A stretch of DNA of 64,000 bases from contig CM055874.1 in NCBI GenBank assembly GCA_029582165.1, forward strand, positions 47,514,769-47,578,768, given 5' to 3'. The position numbers and the translations under genes are program-made. This document shows positions 32,772-44,731 of the stretch, piece by piece (position 1 is the stretch's first letter; each line of letters opens with the position of its first letter). The notes below the pieces were generated by a model. It saw nothing but the letters and a program-made list of their open reading frames with translations. It was not told where the DNA came from and made no database searches. The stretch is from Portulaca oleracea. Lineage: Eukaryota; Streptophyta; Magnoliopsida; Caryophyllales; Portulacaceae.

Positions 32772-35700
32772 TTAGGATTTGCTAAACTTCCAACCAGACA
32801 TCTTCTCTGCTTCGAACAGCATGTGGTTTATAAGTCCTCTCGCCGCACTGGATGCAAATCGATAAAATTTTCTGTTAAAGATCCTTCAATATGAATAGAT
32901 CTAACAAATGGGTCATTCAGTTCGGTTCAGTTTCCGGGTTGGGTGATTTTATGTTATGGGGAACTGATTGTTGGTCCAATATGATGTTCATTGAAAAAGA
33001 AGCATCTTCGAAAAAGAAAACTTTTATCAAGCTCAGTTCAATTTAGGGCTCGGGTCATCAGGTGAAGCATTGCAGATGTTGGTTCAGATACGGGTTTTGG
33101 TAGTTCGGTTCATTTCGGTTTTCCGGGTCAGGTGATTTATAGTTCTGGACCTCTGGAGAACCGATTTCTGGTCCAGTATGATTATCACTAAATAAACATC
33201 TTTGAAAAAAAAAATATCTTATGGCGCTTGGTTGGGTTCAGGTTTCGGGTGAAGCTTTTTGGATGTCGATTCGGGTATGGGTTTGGCTCATTCCATTTCT
33301 GGGTCTCCGGTAAGGGTTGCATGGTCAAGTATGGAGAGCGGCAAATATATGTGCATATCAGCCTTTTTTTTTTTTTTTTTGAAGGAGGGGACAAGGGGGA
33401 AAAGAAAATGAAACTTAAACTTACTCATCCTTCAACTTCTGAATCTTCTCTGGATCTTTTTCATGCATGTTTCTCTTGAATTGTTCCCTTACCATAGTAA
33501 CCAGAAGCTCTGTATTGTGTTGCTGCATATTTAGGACAGGCAAATTATCAGTCAAACAGGATCAGGATCCATCATTTTCTGGCAACCATTCGAAACTGGT
33601 GGCAGAATTCTCATCACAGCTCATCATTCATCAACTACGTCAGGGCAAATATTCGTTCAATAGAAATTTGTTTTCCTTTTGAAAAATAAAGGTTATAGGC
33701 CACAAAGGCAGATACTGATTACTGAAAACCCAATAATCAAATCAAGTCGTATGTTTGTTTGGAAAACGTAGGAAACACTTGTGCAGAACCAACATCACTA
33801 GTCCATTTACATGGGTCAAACCAGGTAATATAAACATCAGCACTTACATTTCATGCCCAAACTCAGGTTACCTACAATTGTTTTTGAGGAACAAGCTTTG
33901 TGAAACTTGGCTCCTTGCACAAGAAATAGTGGAGCTTCATGCTACTATGAACTTCACTAGGTAGACGGGTTTAGCGTGATTGATAGTCCCTAATCCTGAT
34001 TATGGTCAAGAAAGTTCATTCGTACCACTTAGGTTTTGTTCTTTAGGTGGCGTTATTACCCACTTTACCCAACTCAACTCAAATTTACCCATTCTTCCCA
34101 TATTTTCTAACACTCAACTTTTCAACTTTGCCTAAACTTATTCAACCTTACCTTATCACTCTAAAGAACACAACCTTAGCTGGGTTGAAGGACATTTTTT
34201 TGTTTGATGGAGGGTGTTTTAGGTCCGTAGGCTTCAAAATTTTGGAAAACCCATGAATCGTTTACACTCCTAACACTGATCATTCCATTCACAGCATACC
34301 AAGTACTAAAGGTCGTTTAATTTGGCATCATATTCATAAAGGAACGACCCACTTGACAGTTGTTCCTTGCATTTCACCATCACAAACCATCCTATCTCTC
34401 CCTCCCACACCTCTAAAATTGGCGAGGAACAAGCTCACTCCAAGAATAATCATCAACATAGCCACCAAATCTACCTAATGGCTAATATCATAGGCAACTT
34501 GACCATCCAAGGGGTCCAAGACAGTATCTGCTCTTTAGAGGGATATGATAAGGTTGCGTAACTTCAGGTAAAGATGAAAAATTGAGTGTTGAAAATATGG
34601 GAAGAAATGGGTAAATTTGGATGGGTTAGAAAAACCGGGTAATTACCCACCAAAAGAACAGAGCCTGATGGAGTTCAGAGAGCTTTTCAATTTAAGATAA
34701 CGGGCACCAACAGCCACCAAATCTACCCAGAGAACAAGAACGGGCCAGCATAGGCTACTTGACCATCCCAAGGGAGGGCTGTGTGTTTGTTCTTCAGAGG
34801 GATAAGATAAGGTTCAAGGTTGGGTAAGTTATGGTAAAACTAAAAAATTGAGCCATTACCTAATTATACCTGCTTCTACCTAAGCCCACCCAAACCTACT
34901 CAAACCTACTTTAGCCAACTTCTACATTCGCACCGAAATAACAAAGCCAAAATGGGTAAATTTGGGATGAGTTAGATAAATTGGCTAATAACCCGCCAAA
35001 AGAACATAGCCATATTGTAGAGCTCAGGGTGCTTTTCAATGCTTTGGGTCTGCTAATAAATCAGTAGCCAAGCTTCTCAACAAGCAGCTACCAATTGCAC
35101 CAGTAACTAAGCCCGAATAACGGCCAAAGCCTAACTAATTTCATTGGATTGACATGCATCCTCACAGCAGTTATTTCACGAAATAGAGTGATCCCTTGGT
35201 CCTGACCCTTAATAACATGTTTAGTTCCGATTCGCTTCTTGGTAACCAAATATGCAATATTCTTTTGTCCTTCGACAACAAGCAACACGTCCTCTTCTCC
35301 TACCCCACAGTATAAAATTGTAAGCAAAGGACACTTCAGTATCATATCATGCACATGAAATTGCTTCCCTAATCTCCACTAAAAAACATTTGAATGTATG
35401 TTTTTGATAAAAATAGAGCAATTTTCAGAACTAATAATGACCCTCCAACCTCCATTTTCCCACAGAAGTTAAGCTGATTTGATGAGCAACAAACACATGA
35501 ATCCTTAGTCCTACCACTTATCATCTAAGCTAATTAATTGTACAAGCAAGTGAGCTAACCTTGCTGCCGATATATTCGGCTCTCCGGAAACACTCACGAT
35601 AGAGCTGAACAGAAAGAAGCAATCTTCAGCAAACACAAACACTCAAAATTGATTATCAGGAATGAAACATAATAACATGGAGGAAAGAAAGGGGTACAGT

Positions 35701-35772
35701 TAAGGATGTAATAGTAACTCTGATTGCATTATTGGCGAGTTCAGGCGGCAATGCACTCTGCAAAGACGGCAT
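32772..35772 (-). CDS. LYR-motif protein (At3g19508-like), four coding exons
   Basis: Rebuilt from four short minus-strand exons: 35719-35772 (MPSLQSALPPELANNAIR), 35560-35604 (LYRECFRRAEYIGSK), 33425-33522 (starting QHNTELLVTMVREQFKRNM) and 32772-32847 (starting AARGLINHMLFEAEKMSG, ending at TAA). All introns have GT and AG borders, and the frames join exactly (phases 0, 0, 2) to give 90 residues. The product matches the plant LYR-motif family exemplified by At3g19508. The LYR tripeptide is at residues 19-21, with the following Arg-rich helix and a conserved QQFK-type segment. LYR proteins are small mitochondrial adaptors, many acting with acyl carrier protein in Fe-S or respiratory-complex assembly. 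The exact partner of this one is unknown. A non-coding first exon may lie near 36110-36230, where the minus strand reads CGCTCCG before a GTAAAT donor. Introns hold MITEs and tandem repeats. No defect is visible, so it is probably functional. Confidence 0.9.
32915..33290. repeat. Imperfect tandem repeat in and near the last LYR intron
   Basis: Units of roughly 150-190 bp containing GGTTCAGTTTCCGGGT-like text, then AAACATCTTTGAAAAA-like text, then CAGGTGAAGC-like text, occur about two and a half times. Only divergence and A-runs separate them. Confidence 0.6.
34026..34668. mobile_element. MITE-like inverted-repeat element in LYR intron
   Basis: The left arm GGTTTTGTTCTTTAGGTGGC and the following GTTATTACCC, AAATTTACCC and CTTCCCATATTTT words recur inverted at the right end as GGCTCTGTTCTTTTGGTGGG with the same words. 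The arms are about 95 bp. It lies in the third intron of the LYR gene. The target duplication is unclear. Confidence 0.7.
34690..35012. mobile_element. Second, partial copy of the intronic MITE
   Basis: It repeats the right half of the 34026-34668 element (GGCTACTTGACCATCC, then GAGGGATAAGATAAGG, then AAATTTGGGATGAGTTAG) and ends in ACCCGCCAAAAGAACATAGCC. The two form a head-to-tail series, probably by tandem duplication. Confidence 0.6.
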
Positions 35773-36367
35773 ATTGCTCGTTCTACCCCCTTCCTTCCCA
35801 AATTTCAATCTGAACCATCAAGAAATTTGGAACCCAATTCAATACCCAGTTGCATCAAAATGGGTTTCAGGAAGAAAAAAAACCGAAGCAAAGCAAAATT
35901 TGATTATTGGTTTAACAGTGAAAAGTTGAAAAGTAAATTCATGGGAACACATGTAGATTCAAATGGAACTCCTGCCCTATTCGGGTATTGACCAGGGTAT
36001 ACTGACTTGTATTATTTTGATAGCAATGAAACCTTAATCTGTAATCTAAGTATCTAATTAGTGGGATGACAACTGAATCTACTGAAAAATTTGAGAGAGA
36101 GAGAGAGATTTACCGGAGCGGAAAGCCGGAAATGGAGAGATGAAGGTCTGACGGTGTATGCTTCGCTCGTTTACTGCTGCTAAGGGCGAAGACTCGAAGA
36201 AGGCTGGATGGCGCCTGCACTTCAAGATACTCCCTTTTCTTTTTTTGTTTTTTTTTGTTTTCCATTCAGAGTTTCAGTCTTTCAGACCATGTCTTTTGTA
36301 CGGTAGAGTGCGGTATCAAGATTCTTCAGCACTTTCGAGCCGTTTGTTTAATGAAAATTGGTATTTA
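35773..36367 (-). promoter_or_regulatory. 5' leader, first intron and promoter region of the LYR gene
   Basis: Upstream of the ATG the minus strand has a candidate acceptor (TTCAG before ATTGAAATTTGGG) and, about 300 bp further, a donor (CGCTCCG then GTAAATC) after a GC-rich stretch. That stretch looks like a transcribed leader (about 36110-36230). A (GA)n tract at 36093-36108 lies in this inferred leader intron. The transcription start is not determinable. Confidence 0.4.
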
Positions 36368-37005
36368 GGAATGAGAATAAAGGGGTGGGGATTATAATTA
36401 CTATGTTTGTTTAATGGTAATTAAAAAAAAAATTGAAGAATGGGAATAGGAGTAGGAAGGGTGAATTCTCAAGAATCTATTACCATGGGGTGTGGTAATT
36501 GATCTTGGGAATTCATTAGTCTATTTCAAATTACAATATTACCCTTAATATTACTTTCCCTAAAAACGATTTATGATTAGCAATATTGTTTAGGGTAGCC
36601 GTTTGATTCTCCTTTCCTATTATTATAAATATTTTTAGCAATATTACTCACCCTAATTTTTTTTTAAAAAACCTCACATTTTAAAAAACTTTTAACATGT
36701 TAATTACTCACCCTAATTTTAAAAAGATAAACCTCACGTTTTAAAAAATCTTCATGAACTTTAATTTTTTTTATTTTTTCTATATGGTAATTGACTTTCT
36801 GGAAGTAAATGTGTGTCAATTATGACTTTCCATCGATTTCAATTTATTAAAACATTCATAAATTAATAAAAAGGGCATTTTAGTAAATGTATTTTTATTC
36901 CTAATCCTATTCCCAATATCAATTACCATTTAACAAACAAGAAGGTTGGTAGTTCATAAAGACATCCTAATTCTCAATCCCATTATGAATTCTCATTCCC
37001 AGTAG
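36368..37005. mobile_element. MITE-like imperfect inverted repeat
   Basis: GGAATGAGAAT with GTTTGTTTAATGGTAATT and TGGGAATAGGAGTAGGAA on the left recur inverted on the right as GGGAATGAGAATT, GTTTGTTAAATGGTAATT and TGGGAATAGGATTAGGAA. Arms are diverged, the middle is AT-rich, and no target duplication could be assigned. Confidence 0.5.
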
Positions 37006-37015
37006 CATTAACATA

Positions 37016-38027
37016 CGAATTTTTAATTTAGTTATTAATAATACGAACTTTGACCCCTGTTGCCCCCAATAGTATGCCACCGAGTTAAGTTGAACTTAAC
37101 TCGGTGGCAGTCTGACGTGGCGTCGGAGGCACGCGCTTGGTTGTTTGACTTTGTCACGTCATCCACGTTGATTTAAAAATATAATACGAACTTTTACCTA
37201 TGTTGCTCTGAATAATATGAACTTTTACATATATTGCTCTGAATAATACAAACTTTTTTTTCTCTCTAAAAATCTCAGATCCCATTTTTTCTTCTTCATC
37301 TTCTTCAATCATCTCCCTCCCCATTCCTAGAAAACCCCAAAAAACCCTTCTCTCTCTCTTCCTTACATTCCACCATTGTTGAGAAGACCCAGAAAACCTC
37401 TCCTCATTTTGACTTCACTGCTCTCCTTGCAGAGATCTGGGTAAAAAAGGGTGATGTAAGTTGAGAAGAAGAAGGAGAACAGTGAAGTGGAAAAAAGGGT
37501 GGCTGGGGAAGTTGCGAAGGCGTTCCGCCATTGTTGACGAGTTTGAGCATCAAGCTGTGGCTCATGATGAAGAGATGAAGAGGGGGAGGATTGAAGAAGA
37601 TGAAGATGCAAAATGGAAATGTGAGATTTTTAGAGAGAGAAAAAAGAGGTGGGGATGATGAAGAGGAAGAAAGAGAGAGAGAGAGGGGTTTTCTGGGAAT
37701 GGGGAGGGTGAGGATTGAAGAAGATGAAGAAGAAAAAATGGGATCTGAGATTTTTAGAGAGAGAAAAATTCGTATTATTCAGAGCAACATAGGTAAAAGT
37801 TCGTATTATTTTTTTAAATTAACGTGGATGACTTGCCAAAGTCAAAACAACCAGGCGTGTGCCTCCGCCGCCACGTCAGACCGCCATCGAATTAAGTTCA
37901 ACTTAACTCGGTGGCGTACTATTGGAGACAACAAGAGGTCAAAGTTCGTATTATTAATCACCAAATTAAGTTCATATTATTAAGTTTTATATGGCCAAAA
38001 GTTCGTATTATTAGAATCCAATTTCCC
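37016..38027. mobile_element. Foldback-type element with 300-bp inverted repeats
   Basis: The left arm (about 37016-37345) and right arm (about 37690-38027) are inverted copies. They include ACCGAGTTAAGTTGAACTTA near the outside and AAAATCTCAGATCCCATTTT near the inside. The right arm extends about 45 bp further out, to an inverted GGGAAATTGGATTCTAATAA, so the left tip is lost. A 340-bp middle with GAAGAAGATGAAGA-like repeats has open frames without a domain. The right terminus is nearly identical to the termini of the element at 51300-51837. Confidence 0.8.
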
Positions 38028-39470
38028 TTAAAAAAATTTATATAAAGTTTGTGTCTTTAGGAGTTGTATTCAAACTTCAAGTTCAAGGCAATGAGTGAAA
38101 TACAGGTAGATTTTTTGCAATTTGGCATCTGTGTGTTAGTGCCTTACTACAAGGCAACGATGTTTTAGCTTTTTGTCATTGCCTTGAATTGTGTGAAAGC
38201 TTTTAAAGATGCGAATTTGGGCTTAGAATATGAGGAGTATTGGTTCTTAGGGGGAGAAGTGACTTCATGGGTTTAGAGCATCTAAATTGATCTTCTGATT
38301 AATCAACTATGGGGCTGAGAGTGAGTTGCAATTTCCCATTGTGATGTTTGGTAAAAAGAAGAAGGTTAAGATGAGTGAAAGGAAGTGGAATGGGTCTGGA
38401 AAACTTATTACTCCCTCATCAGAAAGTTAAAGTTTTGGTTGATGTGCTTCGGTGCTTGAAATGTGTTGGATTTTGGAGCTGAAATCAGTAAAAGTCCCTC
38501 ATTAGCTAATTTCTCTGATGCTGTGATGGGTCTAAGTCTTTGCTGCTACTATAAATCAAGGAGGTCTAAACTACTGTAATCTGTTGCTGCTGCGGGCATT
38601 GTATCACTGATTGCAATTCTGTGGGAATGGGTGGTGCTGCTGCTGGTTTCCATACTTGGTTGTGCATTTTTGGTTGCTGCTTCTAGTCCTCATACAGAGC
38701 GCTAAGTGTTGATGAGCAAATGTAGGGCTGTTGGTTTATGAGTATTCTGCAGATGTCTTTAGTTGAAAAGGGAGTGCAGTTGGACTCTCTTAATTTGGAA
38801 GACATTAATTGGTGTGGCAAATATCAAATGGCGGCTCTCACTATGGTCTTCTGTGAGGATCAAAATGTAGTTTGATCTTCCTCCTTCAATTCCCTTTCAT
38901 CTCTCAAGAATCCTCTGCTATTGCGTTATGGTTATGTGGTGTCTTCTGTCATGTGCATCTGTGTTGTTGGCTGCTGATGTTGTCTTCTTCCTAGGGCTAT
39001 GCATCTCTATCTGCAAACTTAGGTGGTGCTAATTTGCTGGTGCAATTGTCATGTGCGTCTTCGTTGTTGTTATCTGTTGTGTCTTGTTGCTGGTTCTTCT
39101 CTTGGTCTGTGCATTTTGGTGGCTGCTGGTTCCAAGCTCTCGATCAATATTGCTGCAATTCAAGGTCTCAATGCCACTGTCAGAGATCTCAGCTTTGTGC
39201 CGGTTCTGCGACTTGTTGCTTGGCTCCAATTCCAGCTTCAACTTCATTTTATGTTCATTTGTAGTGGGTGGATTCATGTTGTTTGCATTGCCTCCTGTCT
39301 CAATATTGCCTTCTATCATGTGCATCTGTGTAATGTTTGCATTGCTTCTTCAGCTTTGCGGCTTTTTGAAGAAATGGGTCTATTAACGGCTAATTATCAA
39401 AAAAAAAAAAAATTCAATTGTGTAATGAACATTAATTTTACTGACTTAATTTATTGTTTACCAAATTAAG
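38028..39470 (+). other. Transcript-like non-coding DNA ending in an A-run
   Basis: T/G-rich sequence with overlapping short open frames (for example 39023-39469) that lack any domain and compete in several frames. It ends in TTATC followed by about 13 A at 39399-39411, which could be the tail of a retrotransposed sequence. I see no gene that can be named. Confidence 0.35.
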
Positions 39471-39820
39471 GTGGTTGCAATTAACTGATGAATCGAACCA
39501 TCTAATCCAGTGTATTGACATCTGGTGCACAGGGTTATCTGGTTACGGTTCCACTCTATGTTTTTGACAAATTATTTTATCTTATACACCGCTTCGAAAA
39601 AAAAGAAACAACACTAAACTACATGAACGCTCCTAATTTATACCCCGACCTAATAAGTAGGTTAAGTAAATAACTGTAAATTTATTTTTCCCTTTTCCTT
39701 AATCTTAATCCATTATTTATTTGAAAAAGAATGTGTTTATGTCTTAGCTTGATAATACTTACAATACTTGAAATTGTCAGTGGGTTAGGAAGCATTGGGT
39801 TTTTGCTTGGTGTTAGAGGG

Positions 39821-40431
39821 CGTTGGGATACACCCACGACTAAGATGTCCCACATCAGAAAAGCAAAGTAAAAGCACATGGTATATAAGTCAAGTGGGCT
39901 ACTCCTCTTAACACCAATTTGTTTTAAGATGGAACCTCACTTAACTTGTGTACCATAAGCTTTGATTGAAGTGGGTTCCCGCCTTGGATCTCCCCAACAA
40001 GTGGGGTAAAAGCCGATGGTTCGTTCAGCTCGACACAAGGTGCGGTAAGGTGGTCCCGTAAAAATCACCATAGATAGGAGTAGGGACCATGGTGTTAAAA
40101 GGAGTAGGGAAGGTGACCTAAGACTCAAGTGGAGTAGGGTGGAACTCTATAGAGTAAGGTACGGCTATGATGGGCTCCTGATGGTGACTTGAAACATTGG
40201 CAAAAAGAGGCTTCCGATCAAGGAGTAGAGACTCATGTGTGAAGAGGGAGATTGTCGGGATTCACCCATGAGTAAGATGTCCCACATCATAAAAGTAAAG
40301 TGAAAACACATGATATATAAGTCAAGTGGGTTACTCCTTTTAACACCAATTGGTTTTAAGATGGAACATCACTTAACTTGTGTACCATGGTTCTTGGTTA
40401 AAGTGAGCTCCCTTCTTGGATTTCCCCAACA
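39821..40431 (+). mobile_element. TRIM retrotransposon, second copy, 611 bp
   Basis: The same family as 8544-9230, in the opposite orientation. The 5' repeat 39821-39999 and the 3' repeat 40253-40431 share long stretches with the first copy, such as TATAAGTCAAGTGGGC and TTTTAAGATGGAAC. The primer-binding site has decayed to TGGGGTAAAAGCC (from TGGTATCAGAGCC), right after the 5' repeat. The polypurine tract is GAAGAGGGAGAT before the 3' repeat. The left end starts CG where TG is expected, and no perfect target duplication is visible, so this copy is older. Confidence 0.9.
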
Positions 40432-41444
40432 GTAGGTCATTACCCGCAGACTCTCTTCTTAAAACAGGCAGAAATTGACAGGGTGTGAAGTGTTTACCTT
40501 TGTAAAGCGAGAACTTAGAACTACCATGTCATCGTTTAATGTACAACTTTATTTTTTCTATGACATTCTACCCGATAGTGTTTAGGTGTTTGGTGCGACT
40601 TCAAAGTTCGCTATCAAAGTATCAGTCGACTCTGATGTCACTTGTCATGACTCATTATTATCTTTAAAAATGATGTCTTAATAGGATGTGCAATGCCTCA
40701 CTTATAAATCCAAAACTCTTATTTTTTCTTCCAGCGTGAGACTTTCTTTAATCTTATGACATCGGGTTTAGACATGATATTTCCATGCTTGTTGTTTTTT
40801 GTGGACTACTTTCTAATATAATGGTACTCAGCGGATTGGATTTAAGTACCATAATAAATGAAATGAAATTTTCTTATTATTCTAAAGTGTCACTTCGTAT
40901 CTCTTAATATGGTTATTGGAGGTTGCCAGAGACTCTCTTCTTTTGTATGATAAGTTAGTGGGATAAATGGATAAAGTTGAATAAAATAGATAAGGTACAG
41001 TAGAAGTAAATGGGATAAAGTGGTTATCTCTATCATTAAAAATTCAAAGAGTACTTATTAGTAAAAAGTTTATTTAATAAACCTTTTATTGAAATTAACC
41101 TTTGATATTTTATTCAATGAGTATTCAGGGTAAAATAAGAAAAATCATCATCGTAATGATTACATTATTGAAGTTGTAAAGCGTGTCACATTCATGAGCA
41201 AATATGCAAGTATAAAAATTCTTTCAAATTTATCCAAATATACCAACCTTAATTAAATTTATCCAAATTTACTGGAAATTAATTTGAAATTATATTTCTT
41301 TCTTAATCAATTTGACATTATGTTTCTTTCCTAATCAATTTGACACACCAGTAAGTAAAGTGACATATGACATAAAACATTAAAACTTAAAAAGTTTGGT
41401 TAATAAGTCAATTTTTTTTTATTTAAAAAAGGCCTATATAAATA
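40432..41444. other. Intergenic DNA, no gene seen
   Basis: AT-rich with no credible frame or element ends, apart from being flanked by the TRIM and a Stowaway. Confidence 0.55.
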
Positions 41445-41699
41445 CTCTTCTATTCCGTATTAATTGTCATAATTTTGATTTTCACAGTCTCTTATATCAC
41501 TTTTTGATTGATAATTTGTTACATAATATGTTATTAACAATTGCAATATTATACTTTTATGATAGTATTTTTTATTATTAATTTAATAATATAAATTTTA
41601 TATAATAATTCATTGTATATATTGAAAAATTTCTGATTAAATTTTTTTAAATTTGATTACATAATTTCGCATACAACAATTAATATGGGACTGAGAAAG
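41445..41699. mobile_element. Stowaway-type MITE, 255 bp
   Basis: The left end CTCTTCTATTCCGTATTAAT and the inverted right end CTTTCTCAGTCCCATATTAA are flanked by TA (41443-41444, 41700-41701). It sits about 60 bp upstream of a TATA-like box of the GATA gene. Confidence 0.78.
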
Positions 41700-41762
41700 T
41701 ATTAGACAATTGGGTCAACGTAAGAATGTGATGAACGATGAAAATGAGACGATAGAGAGGCA

Positions 41763-41768
41763 TATAAA
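41763..41768 (+). promoter_or_regulatory. Candidate TATA box of the GATA gene
   Basis: TATAAA within GGCATATAAAGGTCC, 255 bp before the ATG. A (CT)n tract at about 41948-41967 follows, in the presumed leader; CT-rich leaders are common in plant genes. Assignment is from position only. Confidence 0.4.
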
Positions 41769-42022
41769 GGTCCAAAATAGTTACTTTCACCTCGTAAATT
41801 AATTTGAAACACGGTCTGGTCTGGTCTGGTCTGCCGACAACGAAACGATCGACAACCAAACCCAGATAAATACTTACTTCCGAACACCAAATGCAAAAAA
41901 ACCCCATTCATTTCTCTCTCACACACCCAATCTCTCCTCTCCACCTACTCTCTCTCTCTCTCTCTCGAATTCCTCTTCAAGTAATTTTGTGGGTGTGACT
42001 GACATACTACCCCAAAACACCC

Positions 42023-44199
42023 ATGGATTTCTGCCCAAAAAATGACCCAATTTCTGCTGCCCAACATGCACACCGGAATCTCACCACCACCCAACAACCA
42101 CCACTACACGGCGGCAATGGCGGGGGAGGCTACGGTGGCGCTGCACTCTCTCACCTTCTTTCTCACCACCCCATTGTGAGCTTTTTCTTCTCTCAAAAAA
42201 ACAACCCTTTTTTTTTCAAGAGTTTACTTTGAGTTTACTCCATGTTTAATTTCATGCTTCTTTCTTACTCTCTTAGTTTACTACTTTTCTCACATTTTAT
42301 TTTGTCTATGTGCTTTTGAATTTCACAATTTGCATCCCCAACCAAAAGACAAAGGGGTAGCTCTGTTTTTAATTACTCATGTAGTTGTTACAATTTCACA
42401 TCATAATTTGTCATTTAGGTTTGGCCCAGGTTTTTCAGACTAGTAAGATAGGGTTGGGTGTATTTTTTAGTAAAGGTCAAATTTTGAGTGTTAAAAAATG
42501 GAGAAAATGGGTAAATTTAAGTTAGTTGGATAATGTGCTAAATTTATAATTGACCCACGTAAATACGAGGTCCTGCCTCTCCGGTTTGATTATTGCCTCA
42601 AATTTTAATTTGCATGTTATGCTAATTAAAAACCTAAAACTACACTTGGGTGTTCACGTGTTTGGAGAACAGTGGACTATATAAATGAGTTTCAAATTTT
42701 TGATTCAACATTGTTCGAAATTGAAATTTGAATTAAATTGATTTCAAAAAAAAGTTCGAATTAAATTAAGCTTGGCAATTGGTATAAAGTTGAATTTTTT
42801 TTTTTCAAAGTAATGATAAGTAATAATACCCCCTCCGTGCTTAAATATTTGTCCATATGAATACGTTGCCCAACCTTAAAATTTTATCCATTTTTAATAT
42901 GTATAATGATATATGTGACACCCATATTATATTTGTAGTAAAAAATTTTTTCATAAAAATGTAATTTCATATTTTCTTCAAACCCATTTTGATAAAAAGA
43001 ATGATCACTATGTAATGTTTTTTGACCGTAAAAAAATCAAATAACAAATAGTGTAGACCTTTATCTCACCGCGGCCTCTACGGGCAAATTACTAGATACC
43101 TAGTAAGCAAAACTCAACAACTATAATTTTTTTTTCTTCTTTTTTTTTTAAATTCCTATCTTTTCTATATCTTTTATATTATCTGAAAAGAATGTATGTA
43201 GCCATGTAGGTTTATCTTGCTATATATATTAAGGTCTACGGTTTACCGAATAGCATCTTGACCTAAATCATCATATATGTCACTAATGTTTTTAGTTAGA
43301 CAGTCACATCTGATAAAAACTACTTGATTAATATTTACTTGGAATGTATGGTAAAACTGTTACAATGCATTTAATCATGATGGGTTAGTTATGGAAAAAA
43401 CAGTGTATGATTGAGAGTGGAATGGTTGCAGGAAGGAGATGAGACTTCAGAATGGTTGTCAGTGTTTGTGGAGGATTGTTTTTCAAGCTCTGGTAATTAC
43501 CTTTTAGCCCCTGCCAATGACCAGCATTTTACAACCACCACCAAATCATCAAACCCTAACCCTAACCCTAGCCCTAATGAACCCCTCCAACCCCAGCTGA
43601 TGCAAAACCCTAATCAAAACCCCAAAGCCAAACCCAGAAAGAAGGCAAGGTCAATCATGAAACTGAAACCCCACAAAATCCCATCAATCTTCAACCTCAA
43701 CCTCGGAGATTTCCTGGCCGAGCTCAACCCTAACCCTAACCCAGACCCTGACCCTCCCCTGCTCCACCAGGCTCACTGGCTGGCCGACAGTGAGCCCATT
43801 TTCCCCATTCACCAGCACGAGCACGAGCACGAACATGAGCACGAGCCGCTGTCAGAGAAGGATAACTTGGTGGATGTTGCTGTTCAAATTTCTTGTATCC
43901 CGCAAAACCGTAAACCCAGAAAGGAGGCTAAAAAAGGGTCGAAACCCAGAAAGTGCAGCCACTGCCAAGCAGAGAAGACCCCGCTGTGGCGGCAAGGGCC
44001 CTCGGGCAAAGGAACACTCTGCAATGCCTGTGGGGTCAGGTGGCTCAAGTCAGGGAACTTGTTCCCCGAATACCGCCCCGCAAACAGCCCCACATTCGTC
44101 AGTGATTTGCACTCCAACGTGCTTCGTAAAGTGCTCAAAATGAGGGAGGCTCGCGAGGCTTCTGCTGGTTCTGGCTTAAGTTCAAGTGATGATCAGTAG
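42023..44199 (+). CDS. GATA-type zinc-finger transcription factor, two exons
   Basis: Exon 1 is 42023-42175 and exon 2 is 43432-44199. The intron has GTGAGC and TTGCAG borders and joins in phase 0 to give 306 residues. The start MDFCPKND is followed by a Gly/His-rich stretch. Residues 52-67 ([16 protein letters not shown]) match the conserved acidic motif of plant subfamily A GATA factors. Basic stretches KPRKKAR and [15 protein letters not shown] are likely nuclear signals. The finger is C226-X2-C229-X18-C248-X2-C251 (CSHC to CNAC) with TPLWR inside, then [13 protein letters not shown] after it. GATA factors bind WGATAR sites in the nucleus, often for light or carbon/nitrogen responses. Oddities: the loop after CNACGVR reads WLKSG where YKSG is usual, one residue longer. 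NP and EH repeats (about 92-101, 149-156, 180-189) come from simple repeats, including a telomere-like CCCTAA run. The frame is intact and it is probably functional. Confidence 0.92.
43556..43577 (+). repeat. Telomere-like CCCTAA run inside the GATA coding exon
   Basis: About three and a half CCCTAA units encode Asn-Pro repeats. A shorter run occurs at 43727-43742. These are in frame and translated, and are not an interstitial telomere. Confidence 0.8.
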
Positions 44200-44731
44200 T
44201 GTAGTAGTAGTAGTAGCTGAGCATACATATCAGATACCATTCTTCATATGAATGGCTTTTTTTTTTTTTTTTTGTATAAAAAATCGATTGTAGGAGTAGA
44301 TGTGGTGATGGGTTTAGGATTCAAGTGTTTTGATCAAAGGGTTTCCAAGACACTTTAGAGTGCAGTGTAGGTTGATGTTGTTATCCAGGGTCAAATCTTT
44401 GATAATTTTGATTTTGATTGCTGCTAAAGCACAGTTTTATAGAGTTGTAATGCTGCGTTTGGATTCTGGGATTTTTTTTTCCCCCTAGGGAAGTGTATTT
44501 AAGCGATTGGTTAACATCTTGAGAACACTACTGCTAAATCACAGTTTTTCATACTAAAAGTACAGGAAAATGTTCTGAACTTCTCATTGCCAATGTTGAA
44601 GAAAATGGGCTTCAAAAACACCTACCAATCAACACCAACACCAAAAATAAAATCTACAAAAGGAGATTAACTAACGATCGAATACAAGTATGAGTAAAAG
44701 AATGTTTTGATCCACAACAATATCGACAAGA
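44200..44731. other. Intergenic space between convergent genes
   Basis: A 530-bp gap shared by the 3' ends of the GATA and glucanase genes. It contains a 16-T run at about 44259. No coding sequence was seen. Both 3' untranslated regions must lie here and could overlap. Confidence 0.6.

Noticed and set aside
39023..39469. 148-codon open frame
   Set aside because: Three overlapping frames and one antisense frame are equally open, the composition is low-complexity hydrophobic, and there is no family resemblance.
43556..43577. Interstitial telomere repeat
   Set aside because: It is only three to four units and is in frame within the GATA coding exon.
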